The position numbers and the translations under genes are program-made. 34,897 nt of DNA from Schumannella sp. (GTDB lineage Bacteria; Actinomycetota; Actinomycetes; Actinomycetales; Microbacteriaceae). The stretch covers positions 1 to 34,897 of the forward strand of contig JAODAS010000196.1 in the NCBI GenBank assembly GCA_025463555.1, read 5' to 3'. The notes under the pieces were generated by a model. That model was not told the origin of the DNA, searched no databases, and saw nothing but the letters and a program-made list of their open reading frames with translations. Positions 9,031 through 18,859 of this stretch are shown here, in pieces (the stretch's first letter is position 1; the number at the start of each line of letters is the position of its first letter).

Positions 9031-10047
9031 TCAGCCTCGACGGCTGAGCGCCTCGACGAGCCGCTCGAGGGCGTAGACGGGGTCACGGCCGCCGCCCTTG
9101 ACCTGCGCGTCGGTGTCGGCGAGCGCCTCGATGGCGCGGCCGAGGCCGGCGTCGGTCCAGCCCTGCAGGTCGCGGCGAGCCCGATCCACCTGCCAGGGCG
9201 CGAGCCCGAACCTCTGCGCGAGCTCCCCTGATCCGCCGCGCGCGCCGGACAGCTTCGCCATGGTGCGGATCTTGCTGGCGATCGCCGCGATCATCGGCAC
9301 CGGGTCGGCACCCGATGCAAGCGCGTGCCGCAGCAGCCCGAGCGCTTCGCCGTGCCGGCCGGCGATGGCGGCGTCGGCGACGGCGAAGGCATTCGCCTCT
9401 ACCCGGCCGCCGTAGTAGCGGGCGACGACCTGCTCGGTGATCTCGTCGTCGGTGTCGGCAAGAAGCTGGCGGACCGCGGCCGCGAGTTCGGCCAGATCTT
9501 CGGAGAACGCCGACACGAGCGCCCGCTGTGCGCCCGGACTCGCGCGCCTGCGGGCGGCGGTGAACTCGGCGTGCACGAAATCGAGCTTCTCGGCGTCGCG
9601 TTTGAGTTCGGCGCAGACGATCTCGATGCCGCCGCCGGTGCCCGCCCGGATCGCGTCGAGCAGCTTCTTGCCGCGCACGCCACCCGCGTGACGCAACACC
9701 AGATAGGTGTCATCGGCAGGGTTTTCGAGGTAGCCGAGAGCCTCGTCGAGAAAGGCGTCGCTCGTCTTCTCGACACCGTCGACGCGGATGAATCGTGGCT
9801 CGCCGAACAGGCTGGGGCTCGCCACAGTCAGCAGTTCACCCGGCGCGTAGTTGGCGGCGTCGAGTTCCGCGATCTCGAGCGACGGGTCTTCGGCCTTGAG
9901 GATGTCGCGCAGCAGGCGGATCGCGCGATCGGCGAGCACCGCCTCGGTACCGCTGACCAGCACCACCGGGGCCGGACGAATCGCGTCCCACGACAGCTGC
10001 GGGATGGCGGCCTTGGTCGCCGGACTCCGCCTTGTGGGTGCCGCCAT
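9031..10047 (-). CDS. holA: DNA polymerase III subunit delta
   Basis: PAPVVLVSGTEAVLADRAIRLLRDILKAEDPSLEIAELDAANYAPGELLTVASPSLFGEPRFIRVDGVEK...; followed by comEC/comEA, conserved order. Confidence 0.93.
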   Translation of the reverse strand: MAAPTRRSPATKAAIPQLSWDAIRPAPVVLVSGTEAVLADRAIRLLRDILKAEDPSLEIAELDAANYAPGELLTVASPSLFGEPRFIRVDGVEKTSDAFLDEALGYLENPADDTYLVLRHAGGVRGKKLLDAIRAGTGGGIEIVCAELKRDAEKLDFVHAEFTAARRRASPGAQRALVSAFSEDLAELAAAVRQLLADTDDEITEQVVARYYGGRVEANAFAVADAAIAGRHGEALGLLRHALASGADPVPMIAAIASKIRTMAKLSGARGGSGELAQRFGLAPWQVDRARRDLQGWTDAGLGRAIEALADTDAQVKGGGRDPVYALERLVEALSRRG

Positions 10048-10069
10048 GGTCGTCCTCTCGATCGCTCCC

Positions 10070-10119
10070 AGACTATCCGGCGGCGCAGACTATCCGGCGG
10101 CGCAGACTATCCACCGCGC
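10070..10119. repeat. 17-bp tandem repeat, two exact copies plus a degenerate third
   Basis: AGACTATCCGGCGGCGC at 10070-10086 and 10087-10103, then AGACTATCCACCGCGC from 10104; spans the comEC stop codon (10107-10109). Confidence 0.85.
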
Positions 10120-12377
10120 TCGGTCCACACGCGCACGCGCCCATCGCCCGCCGGCGCGACGAGGATGAGCCCGTCGAGGTCGGAGCGCAGAGCGGCTGTG
10201 CCCACCGCGGTGAGTACGTCCAGCAGCTTGCGGGTGGGGTGCCCGTAGGTGTTGTCCGCGCCGACGCCGATCAGACCGACGGTCGCCTGGATCGCCTCGT
10301 AGAGCTGGGGCGCCTGGTCCGCGGAGCCGTGGTGCGCGACCTTGACCACATCAACGTGAGCGGGGTGGGCAGCGGCGAGGAGCCGCAGCTGCGATTCCTC
10401 GCCCAGGTCACCCAGGAACAGCCCGCTCAGGCAGTCGCAGCGCGCCGGCGTCACGAGGATCGTGACGCTGGCCGGATTTCCCGGCTCGACACCCGATGGC
10501 GGTGGCCAGACCACCTGCCAGTCGAGGTCTCCGAGGGCGCCGTGTTCTCCACGGGAGACCTGGTCCACCTCGGCACCGGCGTTGCTCAATGCCCCGGCGA
10601 TGCGGGCGTCGCCCGGATCCGAGGCGGGCCCGATCAGCGCCCGGTCGACCCGCCCGATGACCGCATCCACCCCGCCGACGTGGTCGAGGTCGTAGTGGGT
10701 GAGGACCAGCAACTGGATGCGATCGATGCCGAGCTGATCGAGGCAGGTCGCCAGCCGCGCGGGCTTCGGTCCCGTGTCGATGACCGCGATCTGACCCCGA
10801 CTGCGCACGACGGCCGCGTCCCCCTGCCCGATGTCGCACAGCGCGAACTCCCAGTCGCCCGGCCGGCCCAGTTCGACGGCGATCTTGCCGCCGGCGACCG
10901 TTCCCGTGTAGGCGATCAGGGCGATCACCAATCCGCCGCGGAGCAGCACCCGCACCCGCGGCGGGCCGGCCCCCACGAGAAGCATGATCAGCGCGACGGA
11001 GATGAGGATGAGCAATCCGACACCGAGCGGGCCGGTGGGCCAGGGACTGCGTGCGCCGGGCAACCCGGCGGTGAAGGTCGCGACCGCGGCGATCCAGCTG
11101 GACGGGACCCATGCCACCCAGGCGATCGCGGTCGCCACCCCGGGAGCGATCGGCGTCAGGAGGCACGACGCGAGACCGGCGACGGTCGCGAGCGGCGCCG
11201 CCGGCTCTGCAAGCACGTTGGCCACCACGCCGTACACCGGGAGGGCCGGGTCGAGCATGAGCAGAACCGGCTGACAGGCCAGTTGCGCCGCGAAGGGCAC
11301 CGCCACCAGGAACGCCACTCCCCGCGGCAGGACCCGCGCGAACGCCTGTGCGATCGGCAACGCGAGACACAGGAGTCCCGCGGTCGCGAGGACGCTGAGC
11401 ACGAAGCCGTAGCTACGTGACAGCCATGGATCGGTGACCAGCAGGACGATCACGGCTGCGCACAGCAACGGGATGCCGCGGCCCGGTCGCGAGAGCGCCA
11501 GCGCCGCCAGCGCGATGCCCGCCATCACCGCCGCGCGGAGCACGCTCGGCTGCGGCGTCACGAGGAGCACGAACCCGGCGAGCGCCGCTGACGCCGCGGC
11601 GACGCGACCCCAACGTGGAACACCTGCCCCCGCCGCGACAGCGAAGACCAGACCCACCACGATGGCGCAGTTGGATCCCGATACCGCGGTGAGATGGCTC
11701 AGCGAAGCCGTCTTCATGTCGGAGTCGAGCCCCGGGTCGACGGCGGTGGTGTCGCCGATCGCGAGGCCGGGCAGCAAGCCCGCGCCGAGGCCGGGAAGGT
11801 CGGAGACGAGGGCGGTGAACCGGGCCCGGAGCGCGCCCGCCGCGGCGACCGCTCCGCCGGCGGACGCGACGTGCTGCACCGGCCCGCGGGCGAACACCAG
11901 GAACGCCACGTCCTCGCCCGGGTCCGATCGCCGGAGCGAACCGCTGACCTCGAGCACATCGCCGATGGCGGCGCCCCCGACGGCTGCATCGCCGGGCTGC
12001 CCGAAGACGAGCACGGGAACGCCGCCCACCGTGCCGCGCACGCGCCCGGCAACCGGAGGACCGGTCACGGCGACCGACAGCGGGACCGTTCGCGACGAGT
12101 GTGCTGCTGCCAGCATGTCGGGCGGCTCTCGGCCGGGAGCAGCCAGCACCACGGCCGAGAGGACGATCGCACCGGCGATCAGCCCCAGAGCGACCGTCGC
12201 GGACCAGGATCGCGCGCCACGCGCCAGAGTCACGGTCACTCCTGCCCCGAGCCACAGCGCGACACAGACGAGCCCGAGCACCGGTTCGTTATCCCGAATG
12301 CCGACGGCCACCGCGGCGACCACCCATGCGAACACCGCTGCGGGAACCAGACGCAGATCGCGGGTACCGATCTTCAC
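10107..12377 (-). CDS. comEC: ComEC/Rec2 family competence protein with MBL-fold C-terminal domain
   Basis: SHLTAVSGSNCAIVVGLVF (ComEC core) and C-terminal LTHYDLDHVGGVDAVIG and VKVAHHGS; start overlaps the comEA stop (ATGA). Confidence 0.93.
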   Translation of the reverse strand: MKIGTRDLRLVPAAVFAWVVAAVAVGIRDNEPVLGLVCVALWLGAGVTVTLARGARSWSATVALGLIAGAIVLSAVVLAAPGREPPDMLAAAHSSRTVPLSVAVTGPPVAGRVRGTVGGVPVLVFGQPGDAAVGGAAIGDVLEVSGSLRRSDPGEDVAFLVFARGPVQHVASAGGAVAAAGALRARFTALVSDLPGLGAGLLPGLAIGDTTAVDPGLDSDMKTASLSHLTAVSGSNCAIVVGLVFAVAAGAGVPRWGRVAAASAALAGFVLLVTPQPSVLRAAVMAGIALAALALSRPGRGIPLLCAAVIVLLVTDPWLSRSYGFVLSVLATAGLLCLALPIAQAFARVLPRGVAFLVAVPFAAQLACQPVLLMLDPALPVYGVVANVLAEPAAPLATVAGLASCLLTPIAPGVATAIAWVAWVPSSWIAAVATFTAGLPGARSPWPTGPLGVGLLILISVALIMLLVGAGPPRVRVLLRGGLVIALIAYTGTVAGGKIAVELGRPGDWEFALCDIGQGDAAVVRSRGQIAVIDTGPKPARLATCLDQLGIDRIQLLVLTHYDLDHVGGVDAVIGRVDRALIGPASDPGDARIAGALSNAGAEVDQVSRGEHGALGDLDWQVVWPPPSGVEPGNPASVTILVTPARCDCLSGLFLGDLGEESQLRLLAAAHPAHVDVVKVAHHGSADQAPQLYEAIQATVGLIGVGADNTYGHPTRKLLDVLTAVGTAALRSDLDGLILVAPAGDGRVRVWTERGG

Positions 12378-13000
12378 ACCGTCACCAGATCGCGGAGCCC
12401 CTCGAACGTCGCATTTCCGATTCCGGGAACAGCGAGCAGGTCCTCGACCGCCGAGAACGGGCCGTTCTTGTCCCGCCAGTCGATGATGCGTTGCGCCATC
12501 GCCGGGCCGATGCGCGGCAGCGTCTCGAGCGCGGTCGCGTCGGCCGTGTTCAGGTTCACCTTGGCAGCGGGGGTTGTCGCGCCTGCGGCCGACCCGCTCC
12601 CGGTCACCGCCTCGCCCACAGCCGGCACGATGATCTGCTCACCGTCGCTGAGGAATCGCGCGAGGTTGATCGCCGCCGTATCGGCTTGCGGGGTGAATCC
12701 GCCCGCTGCGGCGACGATGTCGACCGCCCTGTCGCCGTCGTGAAGCGAGTAGAGACCGGGCTGCTCGACCTGGCCGAGGATGTGGACATAGATCACCGAG
12801 CCGTCCCCGGCATCCGGTGTCGCCTGCGAAGTCGTGCCCGGTCTCGGACCCGGTGGCGCGATCGTCGCGGACGAGCCGTGCGGGGTGACCGCGGTGAGAA
12901 GCACGGCGACCCCCGCACCCACCAACGCGAGGACGAGTGCGGCTCCCGCACCGACCCGCAGCCGCGCTCGCCGGGGGTCGGGAACGGGGGCGGCGCTCAT
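12374..13000 (-). CDS. comEA: ComEA family helix-hairpin-helix DNA-binding protein (SLBB + HhH)
   Basis: VIYVHILGQVEQPGLYSLHDGDRAVDIVAAAGGF (SLBB) and KVNLNTADATALETLPRIGPAMAQRIIDWRDKNGPFSAVEDLLAVPGIG (HhH). Confidence 0.95.
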   Translation of the reverse strand: MSAAPVPDPRRARLRVGAGAALVLALVGAGVAVLLTAVTPHGSSATIAPPGPRPGTTSQATPDAGDGSVIYVHILGQVEQPGLYSLHDGDRAVDIVAAAGGFTPQADTAAINLARFLSDGEQIIVPAVGEAVTGSGSAAGATTPAAKVNLNTADATALETLPRIGPAMAQRIIDWRDKNGPFSAVEDLLAVPGIGNATFEGLRDLVTV

Positions 13001-13084
13001 CCCCTCACGTTAGGAAAGCGCCCGGGTGACGGTGACGCCGCCAGACGGATCCGGGGATGATCCGGGACGATCGCGCAGGGGAAG

Positions 13085-13116
13085 GAGGAGACCCGCTCCC
13101 GAGGAGACCCGCTCCC
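13085..13116. repeat. Perfect 16-bp tandem duplication
   Basis: GAGGAGACCCGCTCCC at 13085-13100 and 13101-13116. Confidence 0.85.
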
Positions 13117-13137
13117 CGGGACAGACGCAGCGCGCCG

Positions 13138-13311
13138 CTACTCCTCTTCGACGGCCAGCTCGCTCAGAGCGACCGTGTGTCCCTTCGTGCAGCGATATCC
13201 GGTCAGCACGGGCGCGTTCGCACCCGGCTTGCCCGGCCTCGGGTTGCTGGGCGCACCCATGATCGGGGTGAGGCGTCCGCCGTCTTCGCGGGGGCATTCC
13301 AGTGCAGCCAT
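13138..13311 (-). CDS. 57-aa conserved-looking hypothetical protein, closely downstream of leuS
   Basis: MAALECPREDGGRLTPIMGAPSNPRPGKPGANAPVLTGYRCTKGHTVALSELAVEEE; ATG at 13311 lies 2 nt after the leuS TGA. Not in the ORF track; the shortest listed ORF is 61 aa. Confidence 0.65.
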   Translation of the reverse strand: MAALECPREDGGRLTPIMGAPSNPRPGKPGANAPVLTGYRCTKGHTVALSELAVEEE

Positions 13312-13313
13312 GA

Positions 13314-15911
13314 TCAGCCTTTCGTGGCGACGTTGACGACGCGCGGGGCCCGCACGATGACATTCACGATCTCGCGGTCGCCGACCGCGCGGATGAAGCC
13401 GGGAGTCGCACGGGCGAGCTTCTCGAGCTCCTCCGCGCCGATCGTCGGCGAGACCTCGAGCTTGTCACGCACCTTGCCGTCGACCTGCACGATCGCGGTC
13501 ACGGATTCCTCGACGAGCAGGTTCGCATCCGGCTTGCGTAGACCGGCGACCGAGATCGAACCCGTGTAGCCGAGGCGCTCCCACATGTCCTCGGCGGTGT
13601 GTGGCGCGAACAGCGACAGCAGAACGGCGACGACCTCGATCGCCTCCCGCACGGCGGGGTCTGCCGCGCCGGGACCGGTGTCGATCGCCTTGCGGATCGC
13701 GTTCACCAACTCCATCAGCCGGGCGACCACGACGTTGAACTTGAAGGCCTCCATGAGGCCGGGCGCGTCGGCCAGCAGGCGGTGCGTCTGACGGCGCAAC
13801 CCGACATCGCCGCCCTTCCACTCGACCTCCGGCTTCGATGTGACCTCGCCCGAGATGCGCCACGCGCGCGCCAGGAACTTCGACGAACCCGCGGGAGAGA
13901 CATCCGCCCAGTCGATGTTGTCTTCGGGCGGGCCGGCGAACGCCATCGTCAGGCGGATCGCGTCGGCCCCGTGTGAATCGAGCTCGGCGGCGAACTCCAC
14001 CAGGTTGCCGCGGGACTTGCTCATCGCCTTGCCGTCGAGCAGCACGCTGCCCTGGTTCAGCACCGCGCTGAACGGCTCGGTGAACGAGATGTAGCCCAGA
14101 TCGAACAGCACCTTCGTGATGAATCGCGCGTACAGCAGGTGCAGGATGGCGTGCTCCACACCCCCGACGTACTGGTCGATCGGAGCCCACTTCTCCGCCT
14201 CGGCGGGATCGAACGCACGGTCGGGATCGTTCGGGTTCAGGTACCGCAGGAAGTACCACGACGAGTCGACGAACGTGTCCATCGTGTCCGGGTCGCGGCG
14301 TGCGGCCGAGCCGTCGGGCAGCGTCACATTCACCCAGTCGGTCGCGGCACCGAGCGGCGACGAACCCTTCGGCTTGAGGTCGAGCCCGTCGGTCGGCGGC
14401 AGTTCCACGGGCAGCTGATCTTCGGGCACCGGATGCAGCGAGCCATCGTCGCCGTGGATGATCGGTATCGGCGTTCCCCAGTAGCGCTGACGCGAGATGA
14501 GCCAGTCCCGCAGCCGGAACGTCTTCGCCGCACGGCCGGTTCCGGCCGCATCGAGGAGCTCGATCACTCGCTTGATCGCGTTCGACTTGCTGAGACCGTC
14601 GAGGGGACCCGAGTTGATCATCCGGCCGTCGCCGTGCAGTGCCTTGCCGGTCGCGACCGGGTCGAGCGGAGGCGTCAGATCCCCATCGTGAATCTGGCCC
14701 GACTCGAGCATCTCGGGCGTGATGACCGGCAGCGCACCCGTCACCGGGGCGTTCGTATCGACCACGACCCGCACCTCGAAGCCGAACTTCAGGGCGAAGT
14801 CGAGGTCACGCTGGTCGTGCGCCGGCACTCCCATGACCGCGCCGTGGCCGTAGTCGGCCAGTACGTAGTCGGCCGTCCAGACCGGGATCCGCTCGCCATT
14901 GACGGGGTTGATGGCCCAGCGCTCCAGCGAGATGCCGGTCTTCTCGCGGCCGGCGTCCTGGCGCTCGATCTCGGTCGACTTCTGCACCTGCTCCAGGTAG
15001 GCCGCGAACGCCTGCTGCACCTCGGGAGTCGACTCCGCAGCCAGTTGCGCGGCCAGATCGGAATCGGGAGCGACGACCATGAACGTCGCCCCATAGAGGG
15101 TGTCGGGACGCGTCGTGAACACGGTCACCGCATCCGGATGGCCCTCGATCACGAAGTCGACCTCGGCGCCGATCGAACGGCCGATCCAGTTGCGCTGCAT
15201 GGCCAGCACCTTCGACGGCCACGAGCCCTCGAGCTGATTCAGGTCATCCAGCAGGCGGTCGGCATAGTCGGTGATCTTGAAGTACCACTGGGTGAGCTTC
15301 TTCTTGACGACCACGGCACCCGAGCGCTCGCTCGTGCCGTCGGGTAGCACCTGCTCGTTGGCCAGCACGGTCTGATCGACCGGGTCCCAGTTGACCCAGC
15401 TGTCCTTGCGATAGGCGAGACCCTTCTCGTACAGCTTGAGGAACAGCCACTGGTTCCACTTGTAGTACTCGGGATCGGAGGTGTGCAGTTCGCGCGACCA
15501 GTCGAAGCTGATGCCATAGCGCTTGAAGCTGGCCTTCTGCTGCGCGATGTTGTCGTAGGTCCAGCCCCGCGGATCGATGCCGCGCTTGATCGCCGCGTTC
15601 TCGGCGGGCAGGCCGAACGAGTCCCAGCCGATCGGGTGCAGCACGTTGAAGCCCTGCTGACGCCAGTAGCGCGCGACGATGTCGCCGTACGCGAAAGCCT
15701 CGGCATGACCCATGTGCAGGTCGCCCGACGGGTAGGGGAACATGTCGAGGATGTACTTGCGCGGGCGGGTGTCACCCGGGTCGTCGCTGGCGTAGGGCTT
15801 CGTCTCGTCCCAGATCGCCATCCACTTGTCTTGGATCGCTGCGAAGTCGTACGCGTTCGCCTCATCGGCGTCGTCGTGGTGGGTGCTGTCGTGCTGATTC
15901 ACAGTCGTCAT
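13314..15911 (-). CDS. leuS: Leucyl-tRNA synthetase
   Basis: [30 protein letters not shown] (HIGH-type) and [17 protein letters not shown] (KMSKS); 865 aa. Confidence 0.98.
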   Translation of the reverse strand: MTTVNQHDSTHHDDADEANAYDFAAIQDKWMAIWDETKPYASDDPGDTRPRKYILDMFPYPSGDLHMGHAEAFAYGDIVARYWRQQGFNVLHPIGWDSFGLPAENAAIKRGIDPRGWTYDNIAQQKASFKRYGISFDWSRELHTSDPEYYKWNQWLFLKLYEKGLAYRKDSWVNWDPVDQTVLANEQVLPDGTSERSGAVVVKKKLTQWYFKITDYADRLLDDLNQLEGSWPSKVLAMQRNWIGRSIGAEVDFVIEGHPDAVTVFTTRPDTLYGATFMVVAPDSDLAAQLAAESTPEVQQAFAAYLEQVQKSTEIERQDAGREKTGISLERWAINPVNGERIPVWTADYVLADYGHGAVMGVPAHDQRDLDFALKFGFEVRVVVDTNAPVTGALPVITPEMLESGQIHDGDLTPPLDPVATGKALHGDGRMINSGPLDGLSKSNAIKRVIELLDAAGTGRAAKTFRLRDWLISRQRYWGTPIPIIHGDDGSLHPVPEDQLPVELPPTDGLDLKPKGSSPLGAATDWVNVTLPDGSAARRDPDTMDTFVDSSWYFLRYLNPNDPDRAFDPAEAEKWAPIDQYVGGVEHAILHLLYARFITKVLFDLGYISFTEPFSAVLNQGSVLLDGKAMSKSRGNLVEFAAELDSHGADAIRLTMAFAGPPEDNIDWADVSPAGSSKFLARAWRISGEVTSKPEVEWKGGDVGLRRQTHRLLADAPGLMEAFKFNVVVARLMELVNAIRKAIDTGPGAADPAVREAIEVVAVLLSLFAPHTAEDMWERLGYTGSISVAGLRKPDANLLVEESVTAIVQVDGKVRDKLEVSPTIGAEELEKLARATPGFIRAVGDREIVNVIVRAPRVVNVATKG

Positions 15912-15972
15912 TTCGGTGGAGAGATGAGGTGGATGCCGTGGCGACGACAGCTCTGGCGTCGCGGCATACGGG

Positions 15973-17310
15973 TTACAGAGTATCCAACCCGAGGGCGGCG
16001 AGCAGAGCGGCCGCCTTCAGCCGCGCCTCCGCGACCTCCTCGTCGGGCACGCTGAGGGCGGTGATGCCGCCCCCGGTTCCGATGGTCGCGCCGCCTGCGT
16101 CGAGCACGATGCTGCGGATCGTCATCGCCAGGTCGACCCGTCCATCGCGCCCGAGGTAGCCGAACGCACCGGCATAGAGGCCCCGGGCGCGCTGCTCGAG
16201 CGAGTCGAGGATCTCGGTGGCCCGCTGTTTCGGCGCCCCCGTCATGGATCCCGCCGGCAGGCACGCGGCGATGGCGTCGACGCCGTCCAGTCCCGGGCGC
16301 AGCCGCCCCTCGATGGAGCTGACCAGCTGGTGCACCTGCGCATACGACTCCACGTCGAGCAGGCTCGGCACGATCACGCTGCCCGGTTCGCTGACCCGTG
16401 CCAGGTCGTTGCGCATGAGGTCGACGATCATGATGTTCTCTGCGCGTTCCTTGTCGCTGGCGAGCAGCTCGTCGCGCAGACGGGCGTCAGATGCCTCATC
16501 CGGGTCGCGCCGTCGGGTCCCCTTGATCGGGTGGGTGCGTACGATCCCGTCGGGGTGCACCTCGAGGAACCGCTCGGGGCTCGAGCTCAGGAGGCTCACT
16601 CCGCCGATGCGCACCAGCGCTCCGTGGTGGCTGGGGCTCTGGGCCCGCAGGCGCGAGTAGATCGCGACCGGGTCGAAGGCGCCGTCGACCCGGGCCTCCG
16701 TGGTGAGGCAGAGCTGGTAGGCCTCTCCTTCGCGGATCGCCTCCTGGCAGGCCGCGATGTTCGCGAGGTACTGCTCCTCTGTCTCATGCCACTCCACCCC
16801 GAGCTGCTGGTTGCCCACTTTTGACGCCTCGCCCCCGGCTGAGGCGTCAAAAGTGGGCAACTGGGAGAGGAGGAGGGTGGTGAGGGTGTCGCGCCAGGGG
16901 GCCAGTTCATCCCAGGAGGTGGCCAGCGCGAGCAGCTGGGCGGAGCCATCCGGCTCGATCGCCACGGCGCGATCCACCCGCAGGAACGCCGCGTCGGGGT
17001 ACCGGGAATCCCGGCTCACCGGCACACCCGTGGTCTCGCCGCGCAACTCGTAGCCCAACCACCCGACGAGGCCGAGGCGGAAGGGGGGCGCGTCGGCGTC
17101 AGCCTCGGGAACCGGGCCTGCCAGCTCTGCCCGCACGGCATCCAGTACGGGCGCGCGGGGCAGCCAGGCCGTGCCGCGCCCGACATAACTGGTGCCGGCG
17201 CTGCCGCTGTCGAGCCAGAACACGTCGGTGTCATCACCGCACAGGGCGGCGAAGACCGCGGCCGCCGAGAATCCGCCTCCGAGCGGATGGCGCAGCAGTC
17301 GGACCGGCAT
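15973..17310 (-). CDS. pabB: Anthranilate/para-aminobenzoate synthase component I (PabB-like chorismate-binding enzyme)
   Basis: [102 protein letters not shown]; next to a divergent class IV aminotransferase (PabC-like). Confidence 0.9.
   Translation of the reverse strand: MPVRLLRHPLGGGFSAAAVFAALCGDDTDVFWLDSGSAGTSYVGRGTAWLPRAPVLDAVRAELAGPVPEADADAPPFRLGLVGWLGYELRGETTGVPVSRDSRYPDAAFLRVDRAVAIEPDGSAQLLALATSWDELAPWRDTLTTLLLSQLPTFDASAGGEASKVGNQQLGVEWHETEEQYLANIAACQEAIREGEAYQLCLTTEARVDGAFDPVAIYSRLRAQSPSHHGALVRIGGVSLLSSSPERFLEVHPDGIVRTHPIKGTRRRDPDEASDARLRDELLASDKERAENIMIVDLMRNDLARVSEPGSVIVPSLLDVESYAQVHQLVSSIEGRLRPGLDGVDAIAACLPAGSMTGAPKQRATEILDSLEQRARGLYAGAFGYLGRDGRVDLAMTIRSIVLDAGGATIGTGGGITALSVPDEEVAEARLKAAALLAALGLDTL
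16810..16861. repeat. Perfect palindromic element inside the pabB coding sequence
   Basis: GTTGCCCACTTTTGACGCCTC-GCCCCCGGCT-GAGGCGTCAAAAGTGGGCAAC: two perfect 21-bp arms (16810-16830, 16841-16861), 10-nt loop; in frame, coding for [19 protein letters not shown]. Confidence 0.97.
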
Positions 17311-17324
17311 AGCCTGATCCTATG
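17308..17324. promoter_or_regulatory. Back-to-back putative leaderless promoters of pabB and the class IV aminotransferase gene
   Basis: CATAGCCTGATCCTATG: plus strand TAGCCT-N6-ATG (17310-17324); minus strand TAGGAT-N6-ATG (17322-17308). Confidence 0.65.
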
Positions 17325-18119
17325 AGCGCGGCCACCGTCTCCCTCTGGCGGGAGGATTCCCTCGAGCCCCGTGACGACTGCGATGTGCTGCCCGCGACGA
17401 TCGAGGTGGCCGACTCGTGGCTGGTCGCAGATGGCACGGTTCGCGGCCTCGAACTGCACCGCACGCGATTTCTGACGTCGATCCCGCGCGCACGCTACCT
17501 CCAGGTGAATCCGGACGCCTTCTGGAACGCGGCGATCGCGGCCATCCCGCGCGTCGGGATGTGGTTCCCGCGCGTCGAATTGCGGCTGCAGCTGCTCACG
17601 CCGCAGCTGCTGTTCCGGCTGCGTGAGGCGCCGAAACTCAGACGCTCGATCACACTGGCCACCCACACCGGCCGCGACCCGCGCACCGCACCGCGGTTCA
17701 AGGGCCCCGATCTCGAGGCGATGACCCGGCTGCGCACTCTCGCGCAGAAGCGTGGTGCCGACGAGGCCGTCCTCCTCAGCGCGGAAGGCTGGGTCGCCGA
17801 AGGCTCCACCACCTCTCTGGCCTGGTGGCGCGGCGACGCGCTGTGCGTGCCGTCGAACGACATCGAACGCGTCGACGGCGTCACGATCCGCTCGGTGATC
17901 ACCTTGGCCACCGCACTCGGCGTGGACGTGCTCTATGAGACCGTGACGCCCAGCGAACTGCAGGGACTGGAGGTCTGGGCGCTCAACGCGCTGCACGGCA
18001 TCCGGATCGTCACCTCGTGGATCGACGGACCGGCGACTGCCGAGCTGCCCGGCCGGCTCGCGACCTGGCAGGCGCGGCTCGACGCCCTGCGCAAACCGCT
18101 TCCCGTGGAGCGCGCGTGA
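17322..18119 (+). CDS. Aminotransferase class IV (4-amino-4-deoxychorismate lyase-like)
   Basis: Fold-type IV features: VADGTVRGLELHRTRFL...DEAVLLSAEGWVAEGSTTSLAWWRGDALCVPS...GVTIRSVITLA; adjacent to pabB. Confidence 0.85.
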   Translation: MSAATVSLWREDSLEPRDDCDVLPATIEVADSWLVADGTVRGLELHRTRFLTSIPRARYLQVNPDAFWNAAIAAIPRVGMWFPRVELRLQLLTPQLLFRLREAPKLRRSITLATHTGRDPRTAPRFKGPDLEAMTRLRTLAQKRGADEAVLLSAEGWVAEGSTTSLAWWRGDALCVPSNDIERVDGVTIRSVITLATALGVDVLYETVTPSELQGLEVWALNALHGIRIVTSWIDGPATAELPGRLATWQARLDALRKPLPVERA

Positions 18120-18796
18120 ACTGGATCGACCTGACACTGAACTGGGTGCTCGACCTGGTGGGATCGGTCGACCCGGTCGCGCGCATCCTGCTGTCGGGGG
18201 TCGGCATCCTGCTCGAGACGTCGCTCCTGGTCGGCCTGATCGTTCCGGGCGACACGATCGTCGTGGTGTCGAGCACGGCCATCGACGGCCCGGGACAGTA
18301 CATCGGGATGCTGGCCGCGGTCATCGTGGGTGCGCTCAGTGGTGAGAGCATCGGGTTCGCGCTCGGACGGTTCTTCGGGCCGAAGATCCGCGACTCGCGG
18401 CTGGGGCGGCGGATCGGGGTCAAGAACTGGCACCGCGCCGAGTATTACGTCGACCGGCGGGGCGGTTTCGCCGTGTTCGTGTCGCGATTCCTGCCGGTGC
18501 TGCACTCGTTGGTTCCCGTCACCGTCGGCATGAGCACGATGAGATATCGCAAGTTCATCGCCTGGACCGCGCCGGCGTGCGCGATCTGGGCTGCCGCCTA
18601 CGTCACGGTGGGGTGGGTGGTCGCCGGCAGCTTCCGCGCCCTCCAGGACCAGCTGCATTTCGCCGGATACCTCTTCGTCGCGGCGATCGTCGTGTTCGGC
18701 GCCGGGGTGCTGCTGGTCAAGAAGCTGATCGAGCGGCGCGAGGCCCGGCACTGGGATCACCCGGGCGACGGGGACGCGAACACCACCGAAGGCTGA
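18116..18796 (+). CDS. DedA family membrane protein
   Basis: GILLETSLLVGLIVPGDTIVVVSSTAIDG...GESIGFALGRFFGPKIRDSRLGRRIG...VFVSRFLPVLHSLVPVTVGMSTMRYRKFIAW; GTGA overlap with the previous gene. Confidence 0.92.
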   Translation: MNWIDLTLNWVLDLVGSVDPVARILLSGVGILLETSLLVGLIVPGDTIVVVSSTAIDGPGQYIGMLAAVIVGALSGESIGFALGRFFGPKIRDSRLGRRIGVKNWHRAEYYVDRRGGFAVFVSRFLPVLHSLVPVTVGMSTMRYRKFIAWTAPACAIWAAAYVTVGWVVAGSFRALQDQLHFAGYLFVAAIVVFGAGVLLVKKLIERREARHWDHPGDGDANTTEG

Positions 18797-18817
18797 GCCG
18801 CGTGCCGGCACGCGCAA

Positions 18818-18859
18818 ACGGGGCCGACGCTGACATCCCGGGCGGCGCACCGGCCCCGT
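18818..18859. terminator. Weak hairpin between convergent dedA and the ABC operon
   Basis: ACGGGGCCG (18818-18826) / CGGCCCCGT (18851-18859), 24-nt loop. A second CGGCCCCGTT from about 18870 could compete. Confidence 0.4.

Noticed and set aside
10107-13000. comEA/comEC as evidence of a functional natural competence system
   Set aside because: The genes look intact, but these are widespread in Actinobacteria without demonstrated transformation, and the rest of a competence machinery is not in this window.
15912-15972. T-box or other riboswitch upstream of leuS
   Set aside because: Only about 60 bp separates leuS from the pabB stop, too short for a T-box, and I found no recognisable T-box core.
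16810-16861. pabB palindrome as a transcription terminator
   Set aside because: It lies mid-gene, about 840 bp before the pabB stop, with no adjacent T-tract, and the frame is intact through it. A mobile or palindromic repeat fits better.
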